Notes: generated by a model not told the origin, from the letters alone. A DNA stretch of 64,000 bases from Prochlorococcus marinus CUG1416 (GCF_017695965.1 NZ_JAAORM010000002.1:1-64000); one strand, 5' to 3'; positions 19,731 through 29,012 are shown, counted from the stretch's first letter. Translations and numbers: made by a program.

Positions 19731-20324
19731 TTAGATCTTTGCTAGAGTTACCTTTTCTGGTTGATTTTGATATTTACCTTTTCTATCTTCATATGTTGTA
19801 GAGCAAGGGTCTCCTTCAAAAAAGAGTAGTTGACAGATACCCTCGTTGGCATAAATTCTGCAATCTGCACCAGAACTATTACTAAACTCCAATGTTAGGT
19901 GACCTTCCCATCCTGCCTCTGCAGGCGTTGTATTAACTATAATCCCTAGCCTGGCATAAGTACTTTTGCCTATGCAAATTACAGTTATATTCTCTGGTAC
20001 TTTCATCTTTTCTAAAGCTACCCCTAAACCATATGAGTGAGCAGGAAGAATAAAAAAGTCTCCATCATCATCATGGTGAAGAACAGTTTGTTCTAAATTA
20101 TCAGGATTAAACTTTTTGGGATTCATCACAGTACCCGGGATATGTCTAAAAATTAGAAATTCTTTTGATGAAAGTCTTAAATCATAGCCATATGAGGAGC
20201 ATCCGTAACTTAAAACTGGCTTTTGTTGATTGTTAGGATCAAGATGCCGTACTAAATTTGATTGGAAGGGGTTTATCATTCCTTCAGCCGCTTTTTGATT
20301 TATCCAGAGATCATTTTTAAGCAT
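19731..20324 (-). CDS. dcd: dCTP deaminase
   Basis: Converts dCTP to dUTP, feeding dUMP to ThyX. It has 197 residues. It shows SYGYDLRL near residue 44, HSYGLGVALEK, the substrate-binding GKSTYARLGIIVNTTPAEAGWEGH with the catalytic Glu, and EGICQLLFFEGD. It sits 4 bases after the CobO-like gene and 1 base before thyX, so a single transcript is likely. Confidence 0.96.
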   Translation of the reverse strand: MLKNDLWINQKAAEGMINPFQSNLVRHLDPNNQQKPVLSYGCSSYGYDLRLSSKEFLIFRHIPGTVMNPKKFNPDNLEQTVLHHDDDGDFFILPAHSYGLGVALEKMKVPENITVICIGKSTYARLGIIVNTTPAEAGWEGHLTLEFSNSSGADCRIYANEGICQLLFFEGDPCSTTYEDRKGKYQNQPEKVTLAKI

Positions 20325-20328
20325 CGTT

Positions 20329-20910
20329 CTATGAGCGAAGTTCGGTAATTTGGTTAGCCATTAATAATAAATCTTTAGGAATATCTGTACCAGTAAGGAT
20401 TACATCTCCTGATATAAATCGGTTTTCAAGTGTTGAAATCAAATCATCCTTATCGATAATTTTCATCTCAATTGCAAGAGAAATTTCATCAAGTATAATT
20501 TGGTCATTTTCACCAGAAAGTAATTCTTTTTTGCAAAAATCCCATAACTCATAAGTAGATTCATGAATAGATTCTTTTAAGTCTTTATTATTTTCAATTT
20601 CTTCAGAATGATAGTGATCAAAAGAATGTGATGATCTTACCCAAGTTAAATTACCGCAAAGCTTTACTGCATTAGCAATTCCTTGTTTAACCCCTCCTTT
20701 CATAAATTGTACTAAAAGCACTTTCCTTCCAAGAGCAGCATTTCTAAGAGAGTCTCTAATGATAGAGGAATAACTTCCTCTATAAGAAGATTGATAGATT
20801 TGGATTTGCCCGTTTTGCGGGAATCTTTTTAAGTTTATTTTGTTAACAGAACTTATTTTTACTACATCAGGATTACTTTTGGAATAACTATTAGACGAAC
20901 TAATTACCAT
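20329..20910 (-). CDS. CobO/BtuR-like protein lacking the P-loop (possible pseudoenzyme)
   Basis: A 193-residue protein related to ATP:cob(I)alamin adenosyltransferases of the CobA/CobO type. Family features kept are GRKVLLVQFMKGG (residues 61-73), the Walker B-like ILDEIS (139-144), and DVILTGTDIPKDLLLMANQITELR at the end. Where the family has GNGKGKTT, this protein reads QSSYRGSYSS (40-49), without the Lys/Thr needed to bind ATP phosphates. It also stops at ITELRS, whereas typical members continue through a KHxxxxGxxAQxGID segment. Adenosyltransferase activity is therefore doubtful. It heads a tight cluster with dcd and thyX and is divergent from ntcA. Confidence 0.75.
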   Translation of the reverse strand: MVISSSNSYSKSNPDVVKISSVNKINLKRFPQNGQIQIYQSSYRGSYSSIIRDSLRNAALGRKVLLVQFMKGGVKQGIANAVKLCGNLTWVRSSHSFDHYHSEEIENNKDLKESIHESTYELWDFCKKELLSGENDQIILDEISLAIEMKIIDKDDLISTLENRFISGDVILTGTDIPKDLLLMANQITELRS

Positions 20911-20933
20911 TAATTTTAGATTTCTTTTTCTAC

Positions 20934-20966
20934 ATGCAGTATAAGTTTAATTTACTTACACTGCAT
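20934..20966. promoter_or_regulatory. Long-spaced inverted repeat upstream of the cobO-like gene
   Basis: ATGCAGT (20934-20940) and ACTGCAT (20960-20966) form an inverted repeat with 19 bases between them. The right arm overlaps the palindrome at 20956-20975. It lies 24 bases upstream of the minus-strand start at 20910. A regulatory role is inferred only from symmetry and position. Confidence 0.4.
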
Positions 20967-20975
20967 ATAGTGTAA
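20956..20975. promoter_or_regulatory. Palindrome in the ntcA / cobO-like divergent promoter region
   Basis: A perfect inverted repeat: TTACACT (20956-20962) and AGTGTAA (20969-20975) around GCATAT. It lies in the 204-base region between two divergent genes, 46 bases from the minus-strand start and 140 from ntcA. It has the shape of an operator for a dimeric regulator but does not match GTA-N8-TAC. Confidence 0.45.
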
Positions 20976-21052
20976 TTTTACTTAAAAAAGCGTTGAGAAA
21001 GTTGAAACTAGCCTGAAAAAGTTTATAGAGAAAACAATAAGAATTAAAAATT

Positions 21053-21066
21053 GTTACTGTTGATAC
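21053..21066 (+). promoter_or_regulatory. Weak candidate NtcA box upstream of ntcA
   Basis: GTTACTGTTGATAC fits the relaxed NtcA pattern GT-N10-AC, and TAC is intact on the right, but GTA on the left is GTT. It ends 48 bases before the ntcA start, a reasonable place for autoregulation. A match this loose can occur by chance in AT-rich DNA. Confidence 0.3.
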
Positions 21067-21114
21067 AAGAAATTTTAAGGTGTCTCCTTAAATTTTTTAA
21101 TAGTCAAGATATTT

Positions 21115-21849
21115 ATGATACCTGCTTCTCAAGGATTCAGCCGCTTTAGTTCGCAACAATCCGGACAAAGTAAAATTAACTCTATTGGAGAACGTTTTCC
21201 AATAAATAGAACTTTAATGGAAGTAATTAAAGGTCTAGAGGGTGCAAGCACAGAAATGGTAGAGAGATCTAAAACAATTTTTTTTCCTGGGGATCCTGCA
21301 GAGAGGGTTTATCTGATAAGAAGAGGAGCCGTAAGGTTGTCAAGAGTTTATGAGTCAGGTGAAGAGATAACTGTTGCTCTTTTAAGAGAAAATAGTCTCT
21401 TTGGTGTTTTATCTCTTCTAACAGGACATAGATCTGATCGTTTTTATCATGCCATAGCATTCACAAGAGTTGAAATGATAACAGCCCCTGCAAATTCTGT
21501 TTTAAGAGCAATAGAGGAAGATGCTTCCGTAGGGCTATTATTGTTGCAGGGTCTTTCCAGTAGGATCCTACAAACAGAAACAATGATAGAAACTCTTACT
21601 CATAGAGATATGTCTTCTCGTTTAGTAAGCTTCTTAATGGTTCTTTGTAGAGACTTTGGAGTTGCAAGTGAAAAAGGTATTACAATAGATTTAAGACTTT
21701 CACATCAAGCTATTGCTGAAGCTATTGGTTCAACAAGAGTAACGATTACAAGATTATTAGGCGATTTAAAGGATTCCGGGCTCCTAATTATTGAAAGAAA
21801 AAAGATTACAGTATTTGATCCAATAGCTCTTGCAAAAAGATTTAATTGA
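21115..21849 (+). CDS. ntcA: Global nitrogen regulator NtcA
   Basis: A CRP-family transcription factor that senses 2-oxoglutarate and activates nitrogen-assimilation genes at GTA-N8-TAC sites. It has 244 residues. The effector beta-roll ([23 protein letters not shown]...) is followed by a long dimer helix and the C-terminal helix-turn-helix, [25 protein letters not shown]. The recognition helix ([10 protein letters not shown]) is the NtcA form. The gene is followed by the DUF3084 gene after 21 bases. A likely direct target in this window is the ammonium transporter at 34926. Confidence 0.97.
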   Translation: MIPASQGFSRFSSQQSGQSKINSIGERFPINRTLMEVIKGLEGASTEMVERSKTIFFPGDPAERVYLIRRGAVRLSRVYESGEEITVALLRENSLFGVLSLLTGHRSDRFYHAIAFTRVEMITAPANSVLRAIEEDASVGLLLLQGLSSRILQTETMIETLTHRDMSSRLVSFLMVLCRDFGVASEKGITIDLRLSHQAIAEAIGSTRVTITRLLGDLKDSGLLIIERKKITVFDPIALAKRFN

Positions 21850-21870
21850 TTCATCATTCATTATGATGTA

Positions 21871-22848
21871 TTGAGTGTATTAAATAGCGTGGCCTGGATT
21901 TTAATTATTTTTATAATATTGCTCGGGGGATTAATTGCACCATTTGCTGATCTGCTTGGTACAAAGATTGGTAAAGCAAGATTTAGTATCTTAAAATTAA
22001 GACCAAAGAAAACAGCGACAATTGTAACGATAATAACTGGAGGTTTTATTAGTGCAATATCTATAGGATTATTGATTTTAGTTAGTGAAGAATTTAGGCA
22101 AAGACTTTTTGTTGATATTCCTTTTTTACAAAGAACTTTGGATGAGAGCAAAAAGGCGCTTCTTCCTTTGCAGGAAGAAAGAAAGAGGCTTGAAGATAAG
22201 ATTGATAATAAAGAAAAGGAATTAAATAAGCTAAAAAGTGATGTTAAAGAATTTAGAAGAGGAAATGTAGTTATTAAAAGAGGGCAGACTTTATTTATTG
22301 CACAAGTTACTTCTAATTCAAATATAAAATTAGATCTAGGGAAAATTTACAATAGTGCAGATATATATGTTCAGGAAATTGTAATTCCTAGTAAAAAAAA
22401 CATAAAAAATATTCTTTTGTGGAGACCTAGTGATATTTCTGAAATTGAAGAAGTGACTTCAAAAGGCGGCAATTGGATCATATTGATTAAATCAGCAACT
22501 AATGTTTTGAGAGGAGATAATTTTGTTTTTGTATACCCCGAATTGCTGCAAAATAAAATCATTGTAAGAAGAGGAGAAGTTATAACTAGCGAAATTCTTG
22601 AAAAAAAAGATGTTGATTATAAGCAGATAAATTCAAAAATTAAAATTTTGTTGAGAAAAACTAGAGACGAAATCAAGTTAAGAGGATCTATTGTTAACGA
22701 AATTACTACTAGAGGGGACTTTATTAAGAAAATTAGAGATACGTTGAAGATAAATCAAAATAATAAATATCGATTAGAGGTTGTATCCTTAAAAGAAAGT
22801 AAAACTGCTGATCCTATAATAGTTGATTTGAATATTTCCAAATTATAA
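21871..22848 (+). CDS. DUF3084 family membrane coiled-coil protein
   Basis: A 325-residue protein from a TTG start. Two membrane segments (about residues 8-28 and 49-72) surround a basic loop KARFSILKLRPKKTATIV. They are followed by a coiled coil (about 90-130, rich in Lys/Glu) and a soluble beta-rich C-terminal half. This is the layout of the cyanobacterial DUF3084 family, of unknown function. It sits between ntcA and a YqgF-like nuclease, in line with all three. Confidence 0.78.
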   Translation: MSVLNSVAWILIIFIILLGGLIAPFADLLGTKIGKARFSILKLRPKKTATIVTIITGGFISAISIGLLILVSEEFRQRLFVDIPFLQRTLDESKKALLPLQEERKRLEDKIDNKEKELNKLKSDVKEFRRGNVVIKRGQTLFIAQVTSNSNIKLDLGKIYNSADIYVQEIVIPSKKNIKNILLWRPSDISEIEEVTSKGGNWIILIKSATNVLRGDNFVFVYPELLQNKIIVRRGEVITSEILEKKDVDYKQINSKIKILLRKTRDEIKLRGSIVNEITTRGDFIKKIRDTLKINQNNKYRLEVVSLKESKTADPIIVDLNISKL

Positions 22849-22854
22849 AATTGA

Positions 22855-23292
22855 ATGTTTAAATTAATATCTATCGACCCTGGTAAATATAAATGTGGGT
22901 TAGTTTTAGCTGAAATAAGTGAAAAAAAAGTTTATAAAGCCATTATTCTTAAAAGTGAATTACTTGCGGATTATGTCAGGAATCTAAATACCGTTGAAGA
23001 CATATCAAAAATTGTTATTGGTAACGGTACAAACAGTAGAAAGATTATAGAAAAACTGGATTTTTTGACACAAGAAATAATAACTTTTGAAGAGAAAAAT
23101 ACTACTTATAGAGCTAAAGCAAGATATTTCGAACTTTTTCCCATAAGTGGCTTGAAGTTTTTAATACCAAGGGAGGTTTTTATTCTGAATAAAAATCTCG
23201 ATGCGATATCGGCGTTGATAATTTTAGAGGATTATTGCAAAATGAAGTTTACTTTGAGTCAAAATATAGATTTTAAAACTTGGCTGAAATAG
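22855..23292 (+). CDS. YqgF/RuvX-like RNase H-fold nuclease
   Basis: A 145-residue protein with the layout of the YqgF/RuvC-like superfamily. It has ISIDPGKYKCGLVLAE at the N-terminus (first catalytic Asp), a central ITFEEKNTTYRAKARYFE that aligns with the DERLTT segment, and LDAISALIILEDY at the end (last catalytic Asp). RuvX processes pre-16S rRNA, but cyanobacteria also have a canonical RuvX, so this paralogue may act on another nucleic acid. It starts 6 bases after the DUF3084 gene and overlaps the convergent DUF3146 gene by 20 bases. Confidence 0.72.
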   Translation: MFKLISIDPGKYKCGLVLAEISEKKVYKAIILKSELLADYVRNLNTVEDISKIVIGNGTNSRKIIEKLDFLTQEIITFEEKNTTYRAKARYFELFPISGLKFLIPREVFILNKNLDAISALIILEDYCKMKFTLSQNIDFKTWLK

Positions 23293-23530
23293 TAAACTTA
23301 TATTCATTACCTGCTTCTAGTTCATAATCTTTTTTCAATAAAAATCTTAATAAGGCATCCTCAATTAATGCTCTTCCCAAAGGAGGATGAACTAATAATA
23401 AACCTTTATTAAAAGACCATGTAAAAGTCCATTTAAATTGACTAGCTTCCACAACGCCCTTAATTTGTTTTTTTGAGAAGCAATATTCTTTAACACTTAC
23501 ATTGGCTATTGTTTCAGGTTTTGAACGCAT
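23273..23530 (-). CDS. DUF3146 family protein
   Basis: An 85-residue soluble protein matching the cyanobacterial DUF3146 pattern: a beta-strand-rich FKWTFTWSFNKGLLLVHPPLGRALIEDALLRFLLKKDYELEAGNEY shape (given here in parts: FKWTFTWSFNKG, PPLGRALIEDALLRFL, DYELEAGNEYKFTISAKF). Its function is unknown. It is 3 bases upstream of nothing but downstream of pth by 3 bases on the same strand, so it is probably co-transcribed with pth. Its 3' end overlaps the YqgF-like gene. Confidence 0.78.
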   Translation of the reverse strand: MRSKPETIANVSVKEYCFSKKQIKGVVEASQFKWTFTWSFNKGLLLVHPPLGRALIEDALLRFLLKKDYELEAGNEYKFTISAKF

Positions 23531-23533
23531 CTG

Positions 23534-24136
23534 TTAAATTTTGTCTTTATCAAAAGAATTTAATTCATTTATTATATATTCTTCTTTTTTAGTATTTAAT
23601 TGTTCGAGCGATTCTATTACCTTCTTGTATACTTTATCCAATATTAATTTTTCTTCTAGAGAAATATTGCCTAATACATGAGAAATCGTATTGAAATTAT
23701 TTGTTCCTTTAATTGATGGAGGAGAACCAATACCAATTCTTATTCTATTAAAGTTATGAGTTTGCAAGTTTTCAATGATGCTTTTAAGACCATTATGTCC
23801 ACCTGAGCTCCCTTTTTTTCTAAATCTTATTTTTCCAAGAGGTAGATCTATATCATCGACTATTATGAAAATCTGATCTAAATTAATTTTGTACCAATCA
23901 ACTATTGCTCGGACTGCATCCCCACTATTATTCATAAAGGTATTTGGTAAAAATAACCTGTAAGTGGAATCATTGATTTTGAATTCTGAGCAGGAACTTT
24001 TAATTTTATCCTTTAACAAAAAATTTGAATTATATTTTTTAGAGAGGTTTTCAAGAAGCAAAAAACCAATATTATGTCTACTTTTTGAGTATCGTTTACC
24101 AGGATTTCCCAACCCAATTAAATATATTTCATTCAT
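23534..24136 (-). CDS. pth: Peptidyl-tRNA hydrolase
   Basis: Releases peptides from tRNAs dropped by ribosomes. It has 200 residues and the family motifs IGLGNPGKRYSKSRHNIGF (with the catalytic His), PNTFMNNSGDAV, and VDDIDLPLGKIRFRKKGSSGGHNGLKSI. It is the upstream gene of a pair with DUF3146. The gap to psbH upstream is about 140 bases. Confidence 0.96.
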   Translation of the reverse strand: MNEIYLIGLGNPGKRYSKSRHNIGFLLLENLSKKYNSNFLLKDKIKSSCSEFKINDSTYRLFLPNTFMNNSGDAVRAIVDWYKINLDQIFIIVDDIDLPLGKIRFRKKGSSGGHNGLKSIIENLQTHNFNRIRIGIGSPPSIKGTNNFNTISHVLGNISLEEKLILDKVYKKVIESLEQLNTKKEEYIINELNSFDKDKI

Positions 24137-24279
24137 AATGTATTTCTAAATCTCTTTCCATTGAGAATTATAAATATACAAACAAACTTTAACTAGGTAA
24201 ATTAAAACAAAAATTCCAAAAATGTTTATTTAGTAATATTCATATGAATAAAATAACTTTTTGAGAGAATTTCAGCAAG

Positions 24280-24480
24280 TTAGTTTCCGCTCCAATCTAC
24301 TGAAAAACCTTGTAATAGAAGGGATTGGTTATAAATTTGTAGAAGAATCACTAAGAAAACAAGAAGTAGTAATCCTATGACTGTCATCACAGGAACTGCT
24401 CCCCAACCAGGTACAACTTTTCCTTGACCTGAATTGCCAATTGCTTTTAAAAGACTTCCTAATGCTGTTTTTTGACCCAT
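24280..24480 (-). CDS. psbH: Photosystem II reaction center protein H
   Basis: A 66-residue single-span subunit of photosystem II near CP47. The N-terminal polar part ([27 protein letters not shown]) is followed by one membrane helix (about residues 28-48). It ends [13 protein letters not shown]. psbN lies on the opposite strand 80 bases away, the classic psbH/psbN arrangement. Confidence 0.96.
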   Translation of the reverse strand: MGQKTALGSLLKAIGNSGQGKVVPGWGAVPVMTVIGLLLLVFLVILLQIYNQSLLLQGFSVDWSGN

Positions 24481-24560
24481 GTTGAATTCACAAAATCGAA
24501 TATTATTTCGTTATTGTATAAGAACTTATACATAAATTGTTTACAAACTTAGCAAAATTG

Positions 24561-24713
24561 ATGCAAACTTTATCATCTGCTCCAGATCCTGCAGTTTCCA
24601 TAGCAGTTACAATTCTGGCAATACTTATAGCTTTGACCGGTTTTGGTCTTTGGACTGCATTTGGACCCAAAGCTGCAAAGCTTACAGATCCTTGGGATGA
24701 CCATGATGATTAA
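24561..24713 (+). CDS. psbN: PsbN protein
   Basis: A 50-residue protein found by direct translation: MQTLSSAPDPAVSIAVTILA, one membrane helix, then TGFGLWTAFGPKAAKLTDPWDDHDD. This is the PsbN pattern, including the conserved TGFGLWTAFGP. PsbN is needed for photosystem II assembly rather than being a stable subunit. It is divergent from psbH. Confidence 0.95.
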   Translation: MQTLSSAPDPAVSIAVTILAILIALTGFGLWTAFGPKAAKLTDPWDDHDD

Positions 24714-24822
24714 TTTTCCTTAAAAGTATTTCAAAATTTTCCAAAAATACAAAAAGTAAACCTTTTACCATAAATTAAATATAAATTTAATAGGATATAA
24801 ATCTGTTAGCACACGTAATTCC

Positions 24823-24951
24823 ATGCTTGCCTTAAAAATTTCTGTTTACACTATTGTCTTTTTCTTTGTTGGAATCTTTCTATTCGGATTTTTAGCATCT
24901 GATCCAACTAGAACACCAAATAGAAAAGATCTAGAAAGTCCTCAAGATTAA
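24823..24951 (+). CDS. psbI: Photosystem II reaction center protein I
   Basis: A 42-residue single-helix subunit: [20 protein letters not shown], then [22 protein letters not shown]. The SDPxRxPxRKD tail is diagnostic of PsbI. It lies about 110 bases after psbN on the same strand and 18 bases before the LptD-like gene. Confidence 0.96.
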
Positions 24952-24969
24952 TCTTTAAATTAATTTAAA

Positions 24970-26970
24970 TTGAATTCAGGAATATCAAAAAAATTAATAT
25001 TCTCAACTTTTTTATTTATTAATTTTATCCAGCCAGGTAAATGTGCTGACTTACACAAATTTAATAATAGGGAAGCTAATATAGTCTTTCAAACAGGTTC
25101 TTCAAAAATATTAAATACCAAAAAATCATCACATTTATCATTTAATAATAATTTTGAAAACATTCTTCCTAAAGAAAATTTTTTAGAGAAAAATCCAGTT
25201 CTGTTCTTAGCTGCATTAAGTGAAAAGCAAGAAGAGTTAGTAATACAATCAGATAAACAGTCTGAAATAAATGATGTTATTTATGCAGAAGGCAACGTAT
25301 CTGTTTCATACAAAGGTAAACTTCTTAAAGCAGATAATTTAATTTACAATAAGTTAAATAAAAAAATTAGTGCTGAAGGAAATATATCCTTCATATTAGG
25401 GGATCAAATCTTTAAAGTTTCACAACTAGAGTACAGTTTCATTAGTGAAAAAGGTTATTTATTAGATGTTAAGGGATCTATTAATACCAATGCCTTGATA
25501 TCTGACTTATCCTCAAATTTCAGCTTATCAGATTCTACTAAGATAGAAGAATTACTTGAATTAAAAAAAAAGGAAGTTTTAAATACTCCCGGAAAGGTTG
25601 ATAATTGGTTATTTTTGACAGACAAAATGACTATAGATGGGAATAAATGGAAAAGTAAGAAGGCTGTATTTAGTAATGATTTACTTGAATTGAAACAAGT
25701 AAAATTAGCAGTTAATTCATTAGAAGTTATTTCTAAAGGAGATGCATTACAATTTAAGTCATCATTAAATTATTTAATTTTAGATGAAAAAGTATCAATC
25801 CCTTTTTGGTTTGGAAAGAGAACTTTAGCTAAGTCTGAAGAATTCTTAGATTTTGAAAATAGATGGACTCTAGGATACGACAATTTAGATAAGGATGGTT
25901 ATTTTATTGGTAGAAAATTTAACTCTGTAGATCTATCTGATGATTTTGTACTTAATTTAGAGCCTCAATTCTTAATCCATCGCTCACTAAAAGGTTACAC
26001 AAAAAGTTTTGTAAAGAAAGGCGACTTAATAACTTCAGAGAAGGTTAAAAGAAATGCAAGTTTTAATGATTATTTTGCTCTAAAATCCCAAATAAAAGGC
26101 AGAGCTAATAATTGGGATTTAGAAATAGAAAATAATTTTAATTCCTTAGATGTTGATAAATTTTCAGATGCATTTAGATCAAAGACTTCTTTAAATAAAG
26201 AAATTAATTTTTTTCATTCCAAATGGAATAAAAGCTTTTTTGGGATTTATCGAGATAGAGTTTGGAATGGTTCATTGGGTGAAGCGGAGATTTATTTAGG
26301 TTATGGTTCAAAATTGCAAAAGGTAAATACTTGGGTTGTTAATGGCATTAAAAAGACAGAATTATTATCTATAGGTTTTGCTAATATAAAAGCAGAGGAT
26401 TTAAATACAAAAAATCTGGTAACCAACCTAAAAGGTAACTTGTTTTATTCTCTAGATCAGAAATTTCCTATTAGTATTGATGATCCTAAAAATAAATCTA
26501 TAGATATTTCGTACAAGTACAGTCCTGAAAAAATTACTAAAGGATTAATTCTTAACACAAGATTAGAAGCATTATATTCGTTCTACGAAAATGGAGACCA
26601 TCAGGAATATATAGGTGTAGGTATAGGCCCAGAATTAATAATGGGTAATTTAAAAAATAAAATGTTTGATTATACTCGTTTAAGTCTTTTTCCTTTCTAC
26701 AAAATTAAAAGTGGAGAAAGTCCTTTTAAATTCGACCAAAATTATGATAATTTTACTTTAAATATTGCTCTTGATCAGCAATTATATGGACCAGTTATTC
26801 TCAAAAGTGTTGGGACTTTAAACCTAACAAATGATTCTGATGATTATGGTGAATTTATAGATTCTAAAATCTCATTAAATTGGAAAAAAAGATCCTATGA
26901 ATTTGGTATTTTTTATCAACCTCATAATCAAGCAGGAGGAATTTCTTTTAGTCTCTTTGGATTTAAATAG
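24970..26970 (+). CDS. LptD/OstA-like outer-membrane protein (DUF3769 type)
   Basis: A 666-residue protein from a TTG start. A cleavable signal peptide (KKLIFSTFLFINFIQPGKCA) is followed by an OstA-like beta-jellyroll (about residues 95-165) with VIYAEGNVSVSYKGKLLKAD and NKKISAEGNISFI repeats. The C-terminal region is long and rich in aromatic and polar strands, ends in a short aromatic strand (FSLFGFK), and suits a beta barrel. Cyanobacterial LptD homologues of this kind carry DUF3769 and deliver LPS to the outer surface. Assignment is by domain layout. Confidence 0.75.
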   Translation: MNSGISKKLIFSTFLFINFIQPGKCADLHKFNNREANIVFQTGSSKILNTKKSSHLSFNNNFENILPKENFLEKNPVLFLAALSEKQEELVIQSDKQSEINDVIYAEGNVSVSYKGKLLKADNLIYNKLNKKISAEGNISFILGDQIFKVSQLEYSFISEKGYLLDVKGSINTNALISDLSSNFSLSDSTKIEELLELKKKEVLNTPGKVDNWLFLTDKMTIDGNKWKSKKAVFSNDLLELKQVKLAVNSLEVISKGDALQFKSSLNYLILDEKVSIPFWFGKRTLAKSEEFLDFENRWTLGYDNLDKDGYFIGRKFNSVDLSDDFVLNLEPQFLIHRSLKGYTKSFVKKGDLITSEKVKRNASFNDYFALKSQIKGRANNWDLEIENNFNSLDVDKFSDAFRSKTSLNKEINFFHSKWNKSFFGIYRDRVWNGSLGEAEIYLGYGSKLQKVNTWVVNGIKKTELLSIGFANIKAEDLNTKNLVTNLKGNLFYSLDQKFPISIDDPKNKSIDISYKYSPEKITKGLILNTRLEALYSFYENGDHQEYIGVGIGPELIMGNLKNKMFDYTRLSLFPFYKIKSGESPFKFDQNYDNFTLNIALDQQLYGPVILKSVGTLNLTNDSDDYGEFIDSKISLNWKKRSYEFGIFYQPHNQAGGISFSLFGFK

Positions 26971-27594
26971 TTATAAGAAATCAGCATTGAATTTCAAATA
27001 GGGTAAATCGTTAAATTTATTTTCAATTAGATTTTCATTCTCAAGTAGTGTTGAAGTTGCATCCCATTCTCCTGATAAAAACATTTTTCTTGAGCTTTTT
27101 TTAATCTCAAGTTTAAAATTAAAATCTGTTGATTTTGCCAAGGAATTTTCCAGATCAATTTCTAAGAATAACAATTTATTAGCGTTATATTTTTGGAGTT
27201 CTTGTATTGATTTTTTAGGAAGCGTAAAACATGGAATTCCAATTGCAATACAGTTACTATAAAAAATCTCGGCGAAACTCTCGCCTATGATTGCTTTTAT
27301 ACCCCATCTCATCAGTGCTTGGGGGGCATGTTCTCTGCTTGAACCACATCCAAAATTGCTATTAACAATTAGTATTGAGGCATTTTTGTTTTCCTCTAGA
27401 TCGAAAGGATGCCTTCCGTTTAAAGTTTCTCGATCGTCTTCAAAAACAGATTCGCCCAATGAATCAAAGTTAATAGACTTTAAGAAACGAGCTGGAATTA
27501 TTCGATCTGTATCAATGTCGTTACCAATCAATGAGATGCATTTCCCATTTATTTGTGAAATTGTTCCAATTGGTGCGGTAAACTCTGATTTCAT
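26971..27594 (-). CDS. leuD: 3-isopropylmalate dehydratase small subunit
   Basis: The swivel subunit of isopropylmalate isomerase in leucine synthesis. It has 207 residues with [31 protein letters not shown] and GIPCFTLP. Its start overlaps the leuC stop by 4 bases, the usual arrangement for translational coupling. It is the last gene of the minus-strand run glyA-cinA-leuC-leuD. Confidence 0.96.
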   Translation of the reverse strand: MKSEFTAPIGTISQINGKCISLIGNDIDTDRIIPARFLKSINFDSLGESVFEDDRETLNGRHPFDLEENKNASILIVNSNFGCGSSREHAPQALMRWGIKAIIGESFAEIFYSNCIAIGIPCFTLPKKSIQELQKYNANKLLFLEIDLENSLAKSTDFNFKLEIKKSSRKMFLSGEWDATSTLLENENLIENKFNDLPYLKFNADFL

Positions 27595-29000
27595 TTTTGC
27601 ATAAATTCTCTAACGTCACTAACTTTGCCATTAATTGCAGCAGCAGCAACCATTGCTGGACTCATTAGGAGTGTCCTGCCGGTAGGAGATCCTTGCCTAC
27701 CCTTGAAATTTCTATTACTAGAACTAGCACTAACTTGATTGCCTATTAGCTTATCTGAATTCATTGCTAAACACATTGAGCAGCCTGGCTCTCTCCATTG
27801 AAATCCAGAATCCTTAAAGATCTTATCAAGACCTTCGTGTTTTGCTTCATTGGCCACTTTTTCTGAACCGGGTACGACAAAAGCTTTTACATTCTTAGAT
27901 ATTTTTTTGTCTTTCAATACTTTAGCTGCAACTCTTAAGTCACTGATTCTCCCATTAGTGCAACTCCCTATGAAACAAACATCTACGGGAGTATCTTTTA
28001 TTGATTGCCCTGGCTTGAAACTCATATATTCATAAGCCTCTTCGGCAACCGACTTGTCATTTGTGGATAAGTCATTTAAAAGAGGAATTTGTTGATTAAT
28101 GCTTATACTTTGACCCGGAGTGATTCCCCAAGTTACAGTTGGTTCTACTTTTGAAGCATCTAATTTAATTACATCGTCGTAAATAGAATTATGATCGCTT
28201 TTTAATGATTTCCACCATATGAGAGCTTCATCCCAATGCTCATTTTTAGGAGCACATAATTTATTTTTAATGTAACTAAAGGTCTTTTCATCAGGGTTTA
28301 TGTAGCCACATCTAGCTCCACCTTCAATAGACATATTGCATATTGTCATTCTTTCTTCCATTGATAATGCATTAATCGCAGGTCCTGCGAATTCATATGC
28401 AAAACCTACCCCAGCTTTTACGCCAAGTTTATTAATAATATGAAGCACTAAATCCTTAGCATAAACTCCATAAGATAATTTATTTTCACACCAAATCTGC
28501 CTTACCTTTAGTTTGTTCATGGCTATTGTTTGGGTTGCAAGAACATCTCTTACTTGGCTTGTACCTATCCCAAAAGCAATTGACCCAAAAGCTCCATGAG
28601 TTGAAGTATGTGAATCTCCACAAGCTATTGTCATTCCTGGCTGCGTTAGCCCCAACTCTGGAGCCACTACATGTACTATTCCTTGATTACCACTAGCAAT
28701 ATTAAAGAATCTTATTTTATGTTCTAAGCAATTCTTCTCTAATGTGCTAATCATTTGTTCCGCAAGATTATCTTTGAAAGGCCTGCTCTGATTATCTGTT
28801 GGCACAATATGATCAACTGTGGCAACAGTTCTATTAGGGAATTTTACTTTTAAGTTTTTGTCTTTTAAAGCACCAAATGCTTGAGGACTTGTCACTTCAT
28901 GGATGAGGTGAAGACCAATAAAAATTTGATCTGAGCCACCCGGAAGACTTGAAACTTTGTGTAAATCCCAAACTTTATCAAATAAGGTATCTTGACTCAA
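27591..29000 (-). CDS. leuC: 3-isopropylmalate dehydratase large subunit
   Basis: The [4Fe-4S] subunit of isopropylmalate isomerase. It has 469 residues. The cluster cysteines are in [10 protein letters not shown] and the paired CSMC of [11 protein letters not shown]. Substrate motifs are [12 protein letters not shown] and [17 protein letters not shown] at the C-terminus. It is coupled to leuD by a 4-base overlap and begins 12 bases after cinA. Confidence 0.97.
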   Translation of the reverse strand: MSQDTLFDKVWDLHKVSSLPGGSDQIFIGLHLIHEVTSPQAFGALKDKNLKVKFPNRTVATVDHIVPTDNQSRPFKDNLAEQMISTLEKNCLEHKIRFFNIASGNQGIVHVVAPELGLTQPGMTIACGDSHTSTHGAFGSIAFGIGTSQVRDVLATQTIAMNKLKVRQIWCENKLSYGVYAKDLVLHIINKLGVKAGVGFAYEFAGPAINALSMEERMTICNMSIEGGARCGYINPDEKTFSYIKNKLCAPKNEHWDEALIWWKSLKSDHNSIYDDVIKLDASKVEPTVTWGITPGQSISINQQIPLLNDLSTNDKSVAEEAYEYMSFKPGQSIKDTPVDVCFIGSCTNGRISDLRVAAKVLKDKKISKNVKAFVVPGSEKVANEAKHEGLDKIFKDSGFQWREPGCSMCLAMNSDKLIGNQVSASSSNRNFKGRQGSPTGRTLLMSPAMVAAAAINGKVSDVREFMQK

Positions 29001-29012
29001 TTTTTAAAAAAG

